Shown: positions 34,418 to 44,014, numbered from the stretch's first letter. The stretch: 64,000 nt of DNA from an uncultured Lactobacillus sp. (GCF_947367125.1 NZ_CANBCQ010000002.1:1-64000), one strand, 5' to 3'. The notes: generated by a model not told the origin, from the letters alone. Made by a program: numbers and translations.

Positions 34418-35425
34418 TTACTTATCCGCATCTTCAATTGGTTTCAAGGCTTTAACATATCCATTAACTTCGGCCTTTTGACTGCTATTTACATAGTAAT
34501 CACTCTTTAAGCGGTCAATGGTATAATGTTCTGTTTTAATCGGGGCCTCTGCAACTGATTTAGCATGGCTATCATCAACAAATTTAACAGTAACATCATT
34601 ACCATTCTGTTTAAACCAAAAGTAACTAGTAGGATCACCGTTAGCGGTTATGTAATCATAGCCCTTCATCTTGCCTTTATAATCCCAGTCAGTACCATAA
34701 TACATTTGACCTTCCTTAAGTCCATCTTTAAACCAGTCACCAGATTTTAAGAGTCCTACAAATACACCAACTAATTTAACGTCTTCGGTATCCGAGTCTG
34801 AATCATTAGTATCTGTATCATCATCTGAATCAGGCATTGATGCATCTTTACCTGCAGCAATTGCATCAAATCCATTAATTAAATCCTTGTTAGCCGTTTC
34901 TTTAACTTGAACATACTCACCATTAGTAGTTTCATCAACTAACACAACTGGTTGACCATTATGAAAAGCAAAAAAGTAAGTAATATGACTTGCACCCTCA
35001 TCTTTGTCATAATTATAAATTGCTACAACATTGTAGTCACTATTGCCTTTGCCATCTGGTTCATATGATAAGCTCGCTTTTTGACCATTTACTTGCACAC
35101 GATCAAATTCTTTTGGGAATTCTTCGCCAGCGGCAGTCTTGATTTGACCACTACCGCTATACTTTTCATACTCTTGATCCATGCTATCAGCCCAGTCATC
35201 AAAGAAGTCATCAAGCTTATCTTGCTTTTCTGAATCCCAAAGGTTGGAATCATTAGTCTCAGAACTACCATTATGGCCAAAAACTCTTTTACCAGACGTT
35301 CCAGTTTTTCTAACACTACCAACACCAGTTGTCTTCTTCACATTTGCTGATTTATGACTCTGGCATCCCGTCAAAGTCAAAACAGCCATTGTAGTAATTA
35401 CACCAGCTAATATTTTCTTTTTCAT
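34418..35425 (-). CDS. Lipoprotein with DUF4767-like domain
   Basis: A 335-residue lipoprotein: signal peptide, lipobox LTGC (cysteine ~21), a linker, a DUF4767-like domain (~58-170) beginning SNLWDSEKQDKLDDFF and holding VVAIYNYDKDEGASHITYFF, an acidic Asp/Ser/Thr spacer (~198-215), and a C-terminal domain of about 110 residues ending KALKPIEDAD that resembles the Lreu_0056-type domains of lactobacilli. Function unknown. It lies 12 bases after the membrane protein gene, so the two form an operon. Confidence 0.78.
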   Translation of the reverse strand: MKKKILAGVITTMAVLTLTGCQSHKSANVKKTTGVGSVRKTGTSGKRVFGHNGSSETNDSNLWDSEKQDKLDDFFDDWADSMDQEYEKYSGSGQIKTAAGEEFPKEFDRVQVNGQKASLSYEPDGKGNSDYNVVAIYNYDKDEGASHITYFFAFHNGQPVVLVDETTNGEYVQVKETANKDLINGFDAIAAGKDASMPDSDDDTDTNDSDSDTEDVKLVGVFVGLLKSGDWFKDGLKEGQMYYGTDWDYKGKMKGYDYITANGDPTSYFWFKQNGNDVTVKFVDDSHAKSVAEAPIKTEHYTIDRLKSDYYVNSSQKAEVNGYVKALKPIEDADK

Positions 35426-35437
35426 TTTTGCCTCGTA

Positions 35438-36499
35438 TTATTTTAAATCAACAGTAAAATCAAATGTTTTATCAAGCGAATCATCATCAGTGTCTTGAGC
35501 ATTACCAGTGAATTTAATTCTGATATTTTTAATTGCTGAAACTGACTTTAAATGTTGAATCGGTATGGTAATTGTACCAGACTTAGTAACATCAGCATTA
35601 ATATCGCCATCCCAACTTTCGCCGTTATCGGCATCATGTTGTTCACCATTTGAATAATTATATGTACCTTGTGAAGGATAAATCGAAATATCATCCTGAG
35701 CACTAACTGACATATAAATTCTAGCAAAGCCATTCACTTGAAACTTACCATCATTAGCAGAATCATACTTATATGATTTAGTTGTTTGATAGATCTTAAT
35801 CTTATTAATTTTGATTGTTCCACCATCCCAGCTCTTATCAATGTAGCCAATTCTGTAAGTTTTGACTGCCTTGATCTGATACTTTTTGTAACCAACATTA
35901 ATTGTATTAGCACTAGACTTATGACTTTCTGCAAATGGATCAGTACTTGCGCTTGAACTTCTAAAACTACCATCAGTCATAATCAAGAAGGCTCCTGAAA
36001 TGAACACAATGGTAGCAATAATTACCAACCAAACCCACCAAGTTTTGTACCAAGGAAAATTAGTCGTAGCCGTATTAGATTCATTACTTTCAGAATCAGT
36101 AGAATTATTACCACCATAGGGATGCTTCCTATATCCTGCCTTACCCCAGGGACAAGCAATCGCATAAAAAAGCATTAATAACACGCCTAAAAAAGTCGCA
36201 TCACTATAATCAAGCATTGCACCATAGATTGCATTAAGCCCAATCACCACAAAGAAAATGATTTTAGCAATCATTTCAGCTTTTTTGACGGGTGCTTTCT
36301 TTAAGGTAACTAAATACCAAATTGTTAATCCCACTGCCCATGCAGCATAAAAATACAAGAAGTATTGGAATTGGCGCACAATACCGATCCACGCAACTGA
36401 AGCTAAATACTGAGCATAGCCTAATGTACCAACTGCAAAAAATGCTAAAAGAATCGCTCCCACTAACCTTCTAACATTGATTTTATTACTTTCTTCCAC
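35438..36499 (-). CDS. Multi-span membrane protein with C-terminal extracellular domain
   Basis: A 353-residue protein. Four helices fall within the first ~120 residues, a fifth at ~155-175 (WWVWLVIIATIVFISGAF), and an outer domain of ~160 residues follows, with many beta segments (YQIKAVKTYRIGYID, IKINKIKIYQTT, ARIYMSVSAQDDISI). The C-terminal domain has the look of a DUF5067/immunoglobulin-like sandwich found in lactobacillar surface proteins, which I cannot confirm. It is cotranscribed with the lipoprotein gene downstream. Confidence 0.7.
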   Translation of the reverse strand: MEESNKINVRRLVGAILLAFFAVGTLGYAQYLASVAWIGIVRQFQYFLYFYAAWAVGLTIWYLVTLKKAPVKKAEMIAKIIFFVVIGLNAIYGAMLDYSDATFLGVLLMLFYAIACPWGKAGYRKHPYGGNNSTDSESNESNTATTNFPWYKTWWVWLVIIATIVFISGAFLIMTDGSFRSSSASTDPFAESHKSSANTINVGYKKYQIKAVKTYRIGYIDKSWDGGTIKINKIKIYQTTKSYKYDSANDGKFQVNGFARIYMSVSAQDDISIYPSQGTYNYSNGEQHDADNGESWDGDINADVTKSGTITIPIQHLKSVSAIKNIRIKFTGNAQDTDDDSLDKTFDFTVDLK

Positions 36500-36567
36500 C
36501 TTTTTTCCTCCAAATCAAAAAATTACAAACAGATTTATTATAACAATAGAAAGGCTCTTATTAAAAA

Positions 36568-36597
36568 AGAGATTGAAACTCAATTGTTTCAATCTCT
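36568..36597 (-). terminator. Intrinsic terminator of the first phosphoesterase gene
   Basis: AGAGATTGAAAC and GTTTCAATCTCT form a perfect 12-pair stem with a six-base loop; T6 follows on the minus strand. Confidence 0.85.
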
Positions 36598-36658
36598 AAT
36601 AAAAACTATTTAACAATATGCCTAATACTAGCCTGCCTACTACATCTACTATCACTAA

Positions 36659-37885
36659 TTACCATTTAAGTAGCAACTGCTGACTGCTCTGCTTTACCTC
36701 TAAAAAAGAGTCGAGATAACGTTTGAAATCTGGCAAATATTTTGCGACTAGTTGATATTCAGCCGAATTAACAATCTTGTTTTTCTCTTCGTTGGAATAA
36801 TTACTTTTACCAATAAAAAAGTTCCAATTTAATTGATCTGCAAAGCTAATTACAGCTTCAGCTTCTTTTTCTTGCATAGCTTGCTTAATTTGAATTAACT
36901 GTTGCTCGCCCAGGTTAAAGAATAGCTGCTGTAAATATTGATGAAAATCTTGCTGCGGCAACTTTTGTTGTTCTGCTTTAGTCAGCCAAGGTTTCATTTC
37001 AAATGAGTGTACCTGGTATCTCATCCTCGTCTCGTTCAACTGAACTTGACCATATTCTTGCGTAGTCATACAAAAACAAGCCCCTGCCACTTCCGCAATC
37101 GGAGAATTGGCAAATGGTCCAATAATATTTTGAGCATGCATGTGTCCTGAAAAAACTATTTTAACGCCATATTTTTGTAGCAGAGCTTGTAATTCGACTG
37201 CATTATCCAAAATATAACCTTGGTAAATTACCTTATTATGCCGATATAAGTTGTGGTGCATGAAAAATAATACTTGTTGCTGGTGTTTTTGGGCATCAAT
37301 TAGTTCTCTTTCAATCCAATTCGATTGAAAAGTTGAAATCCGCCCATTAGTAATTGGATGGGACCGCGATTCTTGACTACCATAAATGTTTGAATCTGCA
37401 AGAATTAAGCGATATTGCGGATTTAAATTAACACTATAAGCTAATGAACTAGGATCTTCGTGAAGTGCATCCTGATAAGAATTGGCAAAAATTTCCTTCC
37501 AAATAGCTGGTCCAATTTGCAGCGTATAGTATTCCTGAGCTCCCTTAAATTTACGGGCCCAACCATCAAAAATATCATGGTTGCCTGGCAAAACGAAAAA
37601 AGCAATGTCATTTTTAATTAAAGGCTGAAAAATATCGGCTAAACGCTCAGCCGATATTCTAGCGCCATTAAAAGTTACATCCCCAGTAATTATCACTGCA
37701 GTGGGTTTCTCGGCAATTGCTTTGCGTACAAAGGCTGTTAAAGCAATTTCTTGATAATCTAAATCTTTGCCTGCACTGGTATTACGCATATGCTGAAAAG
37801 CAGCGCCATCATCATGTAGACTATCTGCAATTAAATGTGTATCTGATAATAGCCATAGAACTGGCTGTTTTTTATTAGTAATCAC
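36659..37885 (-). CDS. Calcineurin-like metallophosphoesterase, first paralogue
   Basis: A 408-residue enzyme with all five blocks of the family: SDTHLIADS, ITGDVTFNG, LPGNHDIFDG, FMHHNLY and FSGHMHAQN, which hold two metal ions. There is no signal peptide, so it is cytoplasmic. A helical C-terminal part (~270-408) is specific to this pair. It is clearly paralogous to the gene at 40050-41282, the two flanking a glycerol-3-phosphate-type binding lipoprotein. A phosphodiesterase acting on glycerophosphodiesters or cyclic nucleotides is possible; the substrate is unknown. Confidence 0.85.
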   Translation of the reverse strand: MITNKKQPVLWLLSDTHLIADSLHDDGAAFQHMRNTSAGKDLDYQEIALTAFVRKAIAEKPTAVIITGDVTFNGARISAERLADIFQPLIKNDIAFFVLPGNHDIFDGWARKFKGAQEYYTLQIGPAIWKEIFANSYQDALHEDPSSLAYSVNLNPQYRLILADSNIYGSQESRSHPITNGRISTFQSNWIERELIDAQKHQQQVLFFMHHNLYRHNKVIYQGYILDNAVELQALLQKYGVKIVFSGHMHAQNIIGPFANSPIAEVAGACFCMTTQEYGQVQLNETRMRYQVHSFEMKPWLTKAEQQKLPQQDFHQYLQQLFFNLGEQQLIQIKQAMQEKEAEAVISFADQLNWNFFIGKSNYSNEEKNKIVNSAEYQLVAKYLPDFKRYLDSFLEVKQSSQQLLLKW

Positions 37886-37943
37886 AATTTACCTTTTTTC
37901 AAAATTTATCCTTATTTTAGTTACACTTCAATTATAACAACTA

Positions 37944-37971
37944 AAAAAGCATCCCGTCCTCGGGATGCTTT
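37944..37971 (-). terminator. Intrinsic terminator of the PPOX-like gene
   Basis: AAAAGCATCCCG-type arms pair across a four-base loop (AAAGCATCCCG with CGGGATGCTTT), with T6 on the minus strand. Confidence 0.85.
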
Positions 37972-37990
37972 ATCAGCTCAATAGATTAAA

Positions 37991-38356
37991 TTAAGCATCA
38001 ATTTCTTCGATCTTAATGTTAACTACAAATGCATTTGGAGTGTCAGTGCCTGAAACGATCTTCTTAGCGTAATCGTCACCTTCGTGAATTTCAGCGTGAC
38101 CTAAAACACGAAATGCCTTGTGAGTAGGAACATCAGCAACAACGATAGCTGCTACTGAACCATTCTTCAAGTTTTCATAAGCAGTTGACTTGGTCTTTTC
38201 AAGGTATTGAATAGTTGAAGGATCAATTGCCTTAAGTGAAGCCTTAGGACCAACTTGTGGCACACCGTTAGCATCTACAGTTGCCATGTATGGTAAGTGT
38301 GAGTTAAAGAATTCAATTTGTTCGTCAGTAAGTTTAGTAGTATCTAATTTTTTCAT
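37991..38356 (-). CDS. Pyridoxamine 5'-phosphate oxidase-like flavin protein
   Basis: A 121-residue protein with the split-barrel fold of the PPOX class: LPYMATVDANGVPQVGPKAS at the N-terminus, VAAIVVADVPTHKAFRVLGHAEI in the middle. Such proteins bind FMN or F420; in firmicutes FMN is expected. The substrate is unknown. The start at 38356 (MKKLDTT) follows GAAAGGTCG; an ATG seven codons upstream overlaps that site. It is monocistronic and codon-rich in highly used triplets, suggesting good expression. Confidence 0.8.
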   Translation of the reverse strand: MKKLDTTKLTDEQIEFFNSHLPYMATVDANGVPQVGPKASLKAIDPSTIQYLEKTKSTAYENLKNGSVAAIVVADVPTHKAFRVLGHAEIHEGDDYAKKIVSGTDTPNAFVVNIKIEEIDA

Positions 38357-38716
38357 AAAATTCGACCTTTCTTTCATAAGCTCATCTATAATTATAAGCT
38401 ACTTGCTGAAAAATAGTTATTATTTTGCTTCAGCTTAAGCAATTCTTACATTTTCTATATACAAGATATTGTATTTGATGAAATGTGTTTTTAATTTGAT
38501 TTTCCCTGCTACTAATATTTTTATTAAGCAAATAAATGTTGATGTATCAATGTTTTCAAACACTAAAAAAAGTCAAGAGTTGATTTTCACTTTCTTAACC
38601 AGTAGTATATTATCTTGCATTGATTAATAAGTGACACAAGATATTGTACTTATTAAAATAAAAATTTATTTTAAATTTCATTTTTATTAATGCTATTTTT
38701 TAGTGAGGAGAATTCG
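38357..38716. other. Regulatory region with a 13-base direct repeat
   Basis: This divergent, gene-free stretch carries ACAAGATATTGTA twice (38461-38473 and 38636-38648), each with ACAA/TTGT dyad symmetry. TTGATT (38580-38585), a 17-base spacer and TAGTAT (38603-38608) may be the promoter of the binding-protein gene, so the two copies would sit about 120 bases before and 30 after it. This spacing would suit a looping regulator. Confidence 0.45.
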
Positions 38717-39994
38717 ATGATAAAGAAAGGCTTAAAAAAATATTTATCAATTGGTGCAGTAACTACCGCAGCATTATTTTTAGCAGCTTGTTCAAATCAG
38801 AAGAGCACTGCCCCTGCTAAAAATGGTAAGACTGAAATTACCATGTGGCATGCAATGAACGGTGCGCAACAAAAAACTTTAAAACAATTGACTAATAAAT
38901 TTGAGAAGGAAAATCCTAATATCAAAGTTAAGCTAGAAAATCAAGGCAATTACCCTCAATTACAAGGGAAAATCACTTCTACTCAGCAAAACCCTAATAA
39001 CTTGCCGACAATGACTCAGGCCTACCCTGGTTGGCTTTACCAAGCTGCTCAAAATAAAATGTTGGCTAATTTGACACCATACATTAATAATTCAACTTAC
39101 GGTTGGGGCTCAGCTGCCAAATCTAATATTCGTCCTGAATTAATGAAGGGTGCGCAAATTAATGGCGTCCAATATGGTATTCCCTTCAACAAATCAATCG
39201 AAGTCTTAACTTACAACAAGACCTTGCTTAAGAAATATGGCTTAAAGGTGCCTAAGACAATGGCAGAGCTTAAATCTGTTTCTAAAGCAATTTATGAAAA
39301 ATCAAACCATAAAATTGTTGGTGCTGGTTTTGACAACTTAGCCAACTACTATGTTCTAGGCCTCAAGAATGAAGGACAAACTTTTGGTCGTTCAACCAAG
39401 TTAGAGTCGGCTGTCTCTAAAAAAGTTATTAACTTCTATGCAGATGGCGTACGCAATGGCTACTTTAGAACCGCTGGTAGTGAACGTTACCTCTCCGGTC
39501 CTTTTGCTAATGAAAAAGTCGCAATGTACATCGGTACTTCAGCTGGTGAAAGCTACACTAAGATGGGCGTAGGTAATAAATTTACATATGGTGTTGCTCC
39601 TCGCCCTGGTGAATACACTATTTCTCAAGGAACTGATCTTTATGTCTTCAACTACGCTTCAAAAGCACAAAAGCAAGCCGCAATGAAATATATGAAGTTT
39701 TTGACTAACAAATCTAGCCAATTAACTTGGGCTAATGAGACTGGCTATATTCCTGTTAATGATAATGTATTAAATAGCAAGGCATACTTGGACAGCAAGA
39801 TGAAATTACCAAGTGTCTTAAAGAATTCAATGAAGCATCTTTACAGCGTTCCTGTAGCTAAGAATTCTGACTCTGCTTATAATGGTATGAATCAAATTAT
39901 GGAAAACATTTTAATTGCTGCTAATAAGCATCAAAATATTAATGCTCAAATTAAGGCTGGCCAACAAAAATTAGATAGCGCTTGGCGTCAATAA
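38717..39994 (+). CDS. Extracellular solute-binding lipoprotein (family 1, UgpB-like)
   Basis: A 425-residue lipoprotein: lipobox LAAC (cysteine 25), then the family 1 binding protein fold, with TEITMWHAMNGAQQKTLKQL and later YGIPFNKSIEVLTYNK and the conserved AMYIGTSAGE. The wording is nearest to sn-glycerol-3-phosphate binding proteins. No permease or ATPase gene adjoins, so it is an orphan that must share a transporter encoded elsewhere. GAGGAG lies before the ATG at 38717; an ATG nine codons upstream would put residues before the signal. Terminator at 40002-40036. Confidence 0.88.
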   Translation: MIKKGLKKYLSIGAVTTAALFLAACSNQKSTAPAKNGKTEITMWHAMNGAQQKTLKQLTNKFEKENPNIKVKLENQGNYPQLQGKITSTQQNPNNLPTMTQAYPGWLYQAAQNKMLANLTPYINNSTYGWGSAAKSNIRPELMKGAQINGVQYGIPFNKSIEVLTYNKTLLKKYGLKVPKTMAELKSVSKAIYEKSNHKIVGAGFDNLANYYVLGLKNEGQTFGRSTKLESAVSKKVINFYADGVRNGYFRTAGSERYLSGPFANEKVAMYIGTSAGESYTKMGVGNKFTYGVAPRPGEYTISQGTDLYVFNYASKAQKQAAMKYMKFLTNKSSQLTWANETGYIPVNDNVLNSKAYLDSKMKLPSVLKNSMKHLYSVPVAKNSDSAYNGMNQIMENILIAANKHQNINAQIKAGQQKLDSAWRQ

Positions 39995-40001
39995 TGATAT
40001 G

Positions 40002-40036
40002 AAAAAAGCATCCTCTTCTTGATATGATGGGGATGC
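40002..40036 (+). terminator. Intrinsic terminator of the binding-protein gene
   Basis: AAAAAAGCATCC pairs with GGATGCTTTTTT, followed by T-rich sequence. Confidence 0.85.
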
Positions 40037-40049
40037 TTTTTTGTGCTTT

Positions 40050-41282
40050 TTAATACCGAATTTTCACTTGTAAATTGCTATGCGTCGAAGTGTCGTACAG
40101 CGTCTTCAAATATAACCGATATTCTGGGTGATGCTTAATCAAAACTTGGTATTCTTTAGAAGCGTGGATCTTGTTTAGCTCGCTAACCTTGATGTGATTA
40201 TGACCATTAAAGAAATGGTAGTTCATCCAACCAAACAAGTCGCCCATTGCTTTAACTAATTCAATATCTTCATGATATTGATTCAATTCACTTTGCATCA
40301 TATCAGCTGAGATACTGCCTAACTGCAGATCTTTCAAATATTTACGAAAGTGAACCAAAGTATAATTCTCTTTTTCTTCATCATTCAAATATCTGGTCAT
40401 GTCAAAATTACAACGCACATAAGTAATATGTCGTGAATGCACGCGTACTACACCATATCCTTGATCATTAGAGCAAAAACTTGACGTAACAATCTCTGTT
40501 GTCGGTGTCATATCTTGCGGTCCCATGATATTTTGCGCATGAATATGACCAGAAAAAGCCAACTTCACATTATACCGCGCACACAAACGTCGCAGATCAA
40601 CTGCATCGTCAACCACGTAGCCTTTATTAACCGCAGGATTATGTGCGTATAAATTATGATGCATAAACAAAATTGGCCGCAATTGATGTTCTTGTGCATA
40701 GCGGAACTGTTTTTCAATCCACTTTAATTGCTCTTTGCCGATTTTACCATGAGTATGTGGTGCTTCAGTTGTTTCTTCTTTACCATAAATATTGGAATCT
40801 GCTAAAACCAGAAGATATTGTGGATTCAACTGGACACTATAAGCCAATGAATTACTATCTTCATCTAAAGCTTCACGATACGATTTATCAAAAATTGAAC
40901 GCCAGAACATTGGACTAATTTCACCAGCATAAAATTGTTTTTTTCCGCGAAATTCTCTGGCCCAACCATCAAAAATATCATGATTACCAGGTAAAACCAA
41001 TACTTTAGTTTCCTTTAATGGTTTAAAAATTTGGGCAAATTTCTCAGCCGAAACTCGCTCACCATTAAAGGTCAAATCGCCAGTTACAATAATTGCAGCA
41101 GGCTTTTTCCGCTGTGCCATCCGCATAAAAGCCGAAAGCGCAGTTTCTTGATAATACAAATCCTTCCCTTGGCTAGTCTTTTGCATCCGTGAAAAAGCTT
41201 GTCCTTCATCATGCAAACTATCCGAAATTAAATGTGTATCCGAAATTACCCAAAATTCTGTGTTAAGCTCTTTCGTAATCAT
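40050..41282 (-). CDS. Calcineurin-like metallophosphoesterase, second paralogue
   Basis: A 410-residue enzyme matching the 36659-37885 protein over its whole length, with SDTHLISDS, VTGDLTFNG, LPGNHDIFDG, FMHHNLY and FSGHIHAQN. The metal-binding residues are all kept. The C-terminal helical part is more divergent. It lies three bases downstream of the rRNA methyltransferase gene on the same strand and is probably cotranscribed with it. The substrate is unknown; the placement around a glycerol-3-phosphate-type binding protein hints at glycerophosphodiester scavenging. Confidence 0.85.
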   Translation of the reverse strand: MITKELNTEFWVISDTHLISDSLHDEGQAFSRMQKTSQGKDLYYQETALSAFMRMAQRKKPAAIIVTGDLTFNGERVSAEKFAQIFKPLKETKVLVLPGNHDIFDGWAREFRGKKQFYAGEISPMFWRSIFDKSYREALDEDSNSLAYSVQLNPQYLLVLADSNIYGKEETTEAPHTHGKIGKEQLKWIEKQFRYAQEHQLRPILFMHHNLYAHNPAVNKGYVVDDAVDLRRLCARYNVKLAFSGHIHAQNIMGPQDMTPTTEIVTSSFCSNDQGYGVVRVHSRHITYVRCNFDMTRYLNDEEKENYTLVHFRKYLKDLQLGSISADMMQSELNQYHEDIELVKAMGDLFGWMNYHFFNGHNHIKVSELNKIHASKEYQVLIKHHPEYRLYLKTLYDTSTHSNLQVKIRY

Positions 41283-41285
41283 TTT

Positions 41286-42410
41286 TTACCTTCTGTTAGC
41301 CCAATACTGGTAGAAATCAACTCTCAAATTACCATTAAATAATTTACGCTTCTTGGTAGCTTTTGCGCCAAAGCATTTTTCAAAGTTAGGATCTGCAGTT
41401 AAGTAATATTGACTAAACGAACTGAGTGGTCGCAATACTTCTCCCATTTGACGGTATAAATCTTCTGCCGACTCACGATCTTTCAATCGTTTACCATAAG
41501 GCGGATTGGCAATAATAATGCCGTTTTCTAAATCAGTAGTAAAGTCTTTAACCGCAACTTGTTTAAATCTAATATCTTGCAAAACCCCAGCATTATGAGC
41601 GTTTAATTTTGCTACTTCAAGAACTGATTGATCAATATCACTAGCCCAAATTGGTGATTCAAGCGGCTTTACTTCACTTTTTGCCTTAGCTAAAGCTTCG
41701 TCATGCAACTTAGGGTTAAACCAGTCAAAGCCATCAAAGGCAAATTCACGCCAAGTACCAGGTGCAATATTTTTGGCAATCAACGCTGCTTCAATTGCTA
41801 AAGTTCCTGAACCGGTCATTGGATCGATTAAAGGATGAGTACCATTATATGGTGTCAATTTTAACAAGCCAGCCGCAAAGTTTTCCTTCATTGGAGCGCC
41901 ACCATGTTCAACACGGTAACCCCGTTTAAATAAACTCGCGCCAGTTGTATCCAAGGAAATTCTGGCTACATTTTTATAAATATGTACATCTAATGGATAT
42001 TCATTACCAGTTTCTGGTAAAAAACCGCGACGATGGTATTGATCAACCATCTTATTAACAATTGCCTTCTTCACAATCGACTGCACATCTGGCTCAGAAT
42101 GTAGTTTAGACTTAACAGCTCTACCTTGAACTGGGAATTTTGCATCTACTGGCAATAACTCGGCCCAATCATAGTCATAAACTTCATTAAATAAAGTATC
42201 AAAATCTGTTGCTCTGAATTCTTTAAGCAAGATTTTGATTCGATCAGCCGTTCTCAACCAAAGATTAGTTCTAACAATATCTGCTTGATTTCCTTTAAAA
42301 AAGACGCGACCATTTTCTACTCGGGTCTGATACCCCATCGCTTGCAGTTCTTTATTAACGACGCTTTCGAAACCAGCGCCCATGGTTGCATAAAGTTGGT
42401 ATTCTTTCAT
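41286..42410 (-). CDS. THUMP-domain class I RNA methyltransferase (RlmL/YpsC type)
   Basis: A 374-residue enzyme: a THUMP RNA-binding region (~45-155), then a SAM methylase domain with DPMTGSGTLAIEAALIA (motif I) and the catalytic NPPYGKRL typical of N2-guanine methylases. It should methylate 23S rRNA at the position handled by RlmL in E. coli. In Bacillus the homologue YpsC lies next to rnpB and gpsB, exactly as here. Confidence 0.9.
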   Translation of the reverse strand: MKEYQLYATMGAGFESVVNKELQAMGYQTRVENGRVFFKGNQADIVRTNLWLRTADRIKILLKEFRATDFDTLFNEVYDYDWAELLPVDAKFPVQGRAVKSKLHSEPDVQSIVKKAIVNKMVDQYHRRGFLPETGNEYPLDVHIYKNVARISLDTTGASLFKRGYRVEHGGAPMKENFAAGLLKLTPYNGTHPLIDPMTGSGTLAIEAALIAKNIAPGTWREFAFDGFDWFNPKLHDEALAKAKSEVKPLESPIWASDIDQSVLEVAKLNAHNAGVLQDIRFKQVAVKDFTTDLENGIIIANPPYGKRLKDRESAEDLYRQMGEVLRPLSSFSQYYLTADPNFEKCFGAKATKKRKLFNGNLRVDFYQYWANRR

Positions 42411-42433
42411 TATTACTCTTTCATTTTCAAAAT

Positions 42434-42462
42434 AAAAAGAGCTGAGCTAAAAAGCCCAACTC
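42434..42462 (-). terminator. Intrinsic terminator of rnpB
   Basis: On the minus strand GAGTTGGGC pairs with the GCTCAGCTC side (two G-U) followed by T5, immediately after the 3' end of the RNA. Confidence 0.8.
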
Positions 42463-42465
42463 TGC

Positions 42466-42850
42466 CTGTGTGAATCTCTATAAGCCACGTTTTGTTCCAA
42501 TGATCTTTGGCCAAGATCATCTTCAGTAGTCATCTATCTTTATTGCCTGAAGCAATAACCCGGTCTTTAGTTCATTTCCTTAGACCGAAACTCCCCCACC
42601 AAATTTGGGTTTCACACTCGCAGGGTTTACCTCGTTCCACCAAAGTCATTTCTAACTTTGCTTCGTCACTGTGGCACTTTTCAGGATAGTCATGCATGTC
42701 CGAAGATTTAGCACTTTTTCCGCCGTGAAGGCCTAAACCTTCCTCCAGCTTATTGGGCTGAATACGATCACTACAAGCATCTCAGCTTGTGCGTGCGTGG
42801 ACTTTCCTCAGCTAACATCAGCTAGCCGCGCCTACTCGAAATTCACACTG
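42466..42850 (-). ncRNA. rnpB: RNase P RNA, Bacillus type (class B)
   Basis: The minus strand carries the universal core elements: GAGGAAAGTCC near the 5' end (about 42812-42802) and the ACAAAACGTGGCTTATAG block near the 3' end (about 42495-42478). The ends GTGTGAAT and ATTCACAC pair to close the molecule (P1). The length of about 385 nt is normal for class B. It is the catalytic RNA that trims the 5' ends of tRNA precursors. Exact ends are estimated to within a few bases. Confidence 0.95.
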
Positions 42851-42869
42851 TTAATCATTATAGCAAAAA

Positions 42870-43283
42870 TTAAGGCTTTTGTAAGCCATAAACATGTTGT
42901 TCTAGATTATAAACTTTTCGCTCCAAGGTTGAAATCCGTTGAATGATTGCCATATTGGTTGAAATTTCGCCTTGTGCGTCATCTTCTTCATCAGCGAATT
43001 TTACTGGTGCAGTTCTTCTATGCGTTGGCGTATAAGTCTTAATCTTTTCTTCTTCAGCTTTCGCTGTCTTCTTTTCCTTTTGCTTTTCATCCATCAATTG
43101 ACGCTGAAGTGTGCCAATTTGGCCATACAGATCTTCAATAATTTGTTGAAAAGTAGTATAGTCGGCAATTACTTCATCCAAATATGCATCAACTTCGTCA
43201 GGATCATATCCTTTTACTTTGCTTTTAAATTGCTTTTTTAATATATCTTGTCCTGATAATTTTATATCATTTAAATTTGCCAT
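42870..43283 (-). CDS. gpsB: Cell division and growth coordinator GpsB
   Basis: A 137-residue DivIVA-like protein: the N-terminal membrane-binding and coiled-coil domain with ILKKQFKSKVKGYDPDEVDAYL (residues ~14-34), a charged linker, and a short C-terminal trimerisation helix (ISTLERKVYNLEQHVYGL). GpsB brings class A penicillin-binding proteins to the division site; a PBP1A gene lies two genes away (44647). I start at ATG 43283 (MANLND), preceded by AAAGGAG. Confidence 0.92.
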   Translation of the reverse strand: MANLNDIKLSGQDILKKQFKSKVKGYDPDEVDAYLDEVIADYTTFQQIIEDLYGQIGTLQRQLMDEKQKEKKTAKAEEEKIKTYTPTHRRTAPVKFADEEDDAQGEISTNMAIIQRISTLERKVYNLEQHVYGLQKP

Positions 43284-43376
43284 CTTACTGACAACTCCTT
43301 TACATTCCACCCTATTTTAGCAAAAACAACGTCGACTTAAAACAAAGAAACAGACTTTAATAAAATTTTTACCTTA

Positions 43377-43946
43377 TTATTCTGAAAAACGATTCGTTTG
43401 ATGATTCTCTTGATATTCTTCTGCCGCATCCTGCAAATCATAAAAATCAATTAAATCTAAAGGATATTCTTTAGTTTCTTGATATTTTTGGATTAAATTA
43501 TAATCATATTTGGGTTTACCTGGATGTTCTGGATCATAGATCATTACTGCTCGATCAGTGTGTTGAATCATAAAATTCTGATAATTACGCAATTGCAATG
43601 GACTTTGATAAGGAGTATTAGAGGTTGAAGCAAAAAAATCAACTTTTTCTTTTAGATTAAGAAACTTTGCTTGATTACTTTCATTCCAGCGATTCGCAAA
43701 TTCTTCATATGGAATCATCATTGAAGTTCTCACTGGATATTTTGTTCCTAATTCAATTCCAACTTCAGCTGCCCATTGCTCTACACCAAGATTTGCGCCA
43801 GTAATAATCCAATCCAGCCGTCCATCATCTAATAAACTTACCAAATAATTTTTTAGGGCATATTTAATGACAGTTATCTTAGGATCGCGATCACCAAAAA
43901 CATTTAATTCATAGCCGCGATAACCAGTCACCCATAAGCGCTGCAT
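43377..43946 (-). CDS. ypsA: YpsA-like SLOG/DUF1273 protein
   Basis: A 189-residue protein of the Rossmann-like SLOG superfamily: [13 protein letters not shown] at the N-terminus, [21 protein letters not shown] in the nucleotide-binding region. Bacillus YpsA affects cell division and works with or near GpsB, whose gene follows here. The ligand is not known. Divergent from recU across 68 bases. Confidence 0.9.
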   Translation of the reverse strand: MQRLWVTGYRGYELNVFGDRDPKITVIKYALKNYLVSLLDDGRLDWIITGANLGVEQWAAEVGIELGTKYPVRTSMMIPYEEFANRWNESNQAKFLNLKEKVDFFASTSNTPYQSPLQLRNYQNFMIQHTDRAVMIYDPEHPGKPKYDYNLIQKYQETKEYPLDLIDFYDLQDAAEEYQENHQTNRFSE

Positions 43947-44014
43947 TTGTTTAAGCCCCTCTCTTATTCAAAAATGTAGTCTTTATTGCTATAATGCTAA
44001 CAGGAGTGAGGACA

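Noticed and set aside
42285..42689. Plus-strand frames across the methyltransferase start and rnpB
   Set aside because: They are antisense to a clear enzyme gene and to RNase P RNA.
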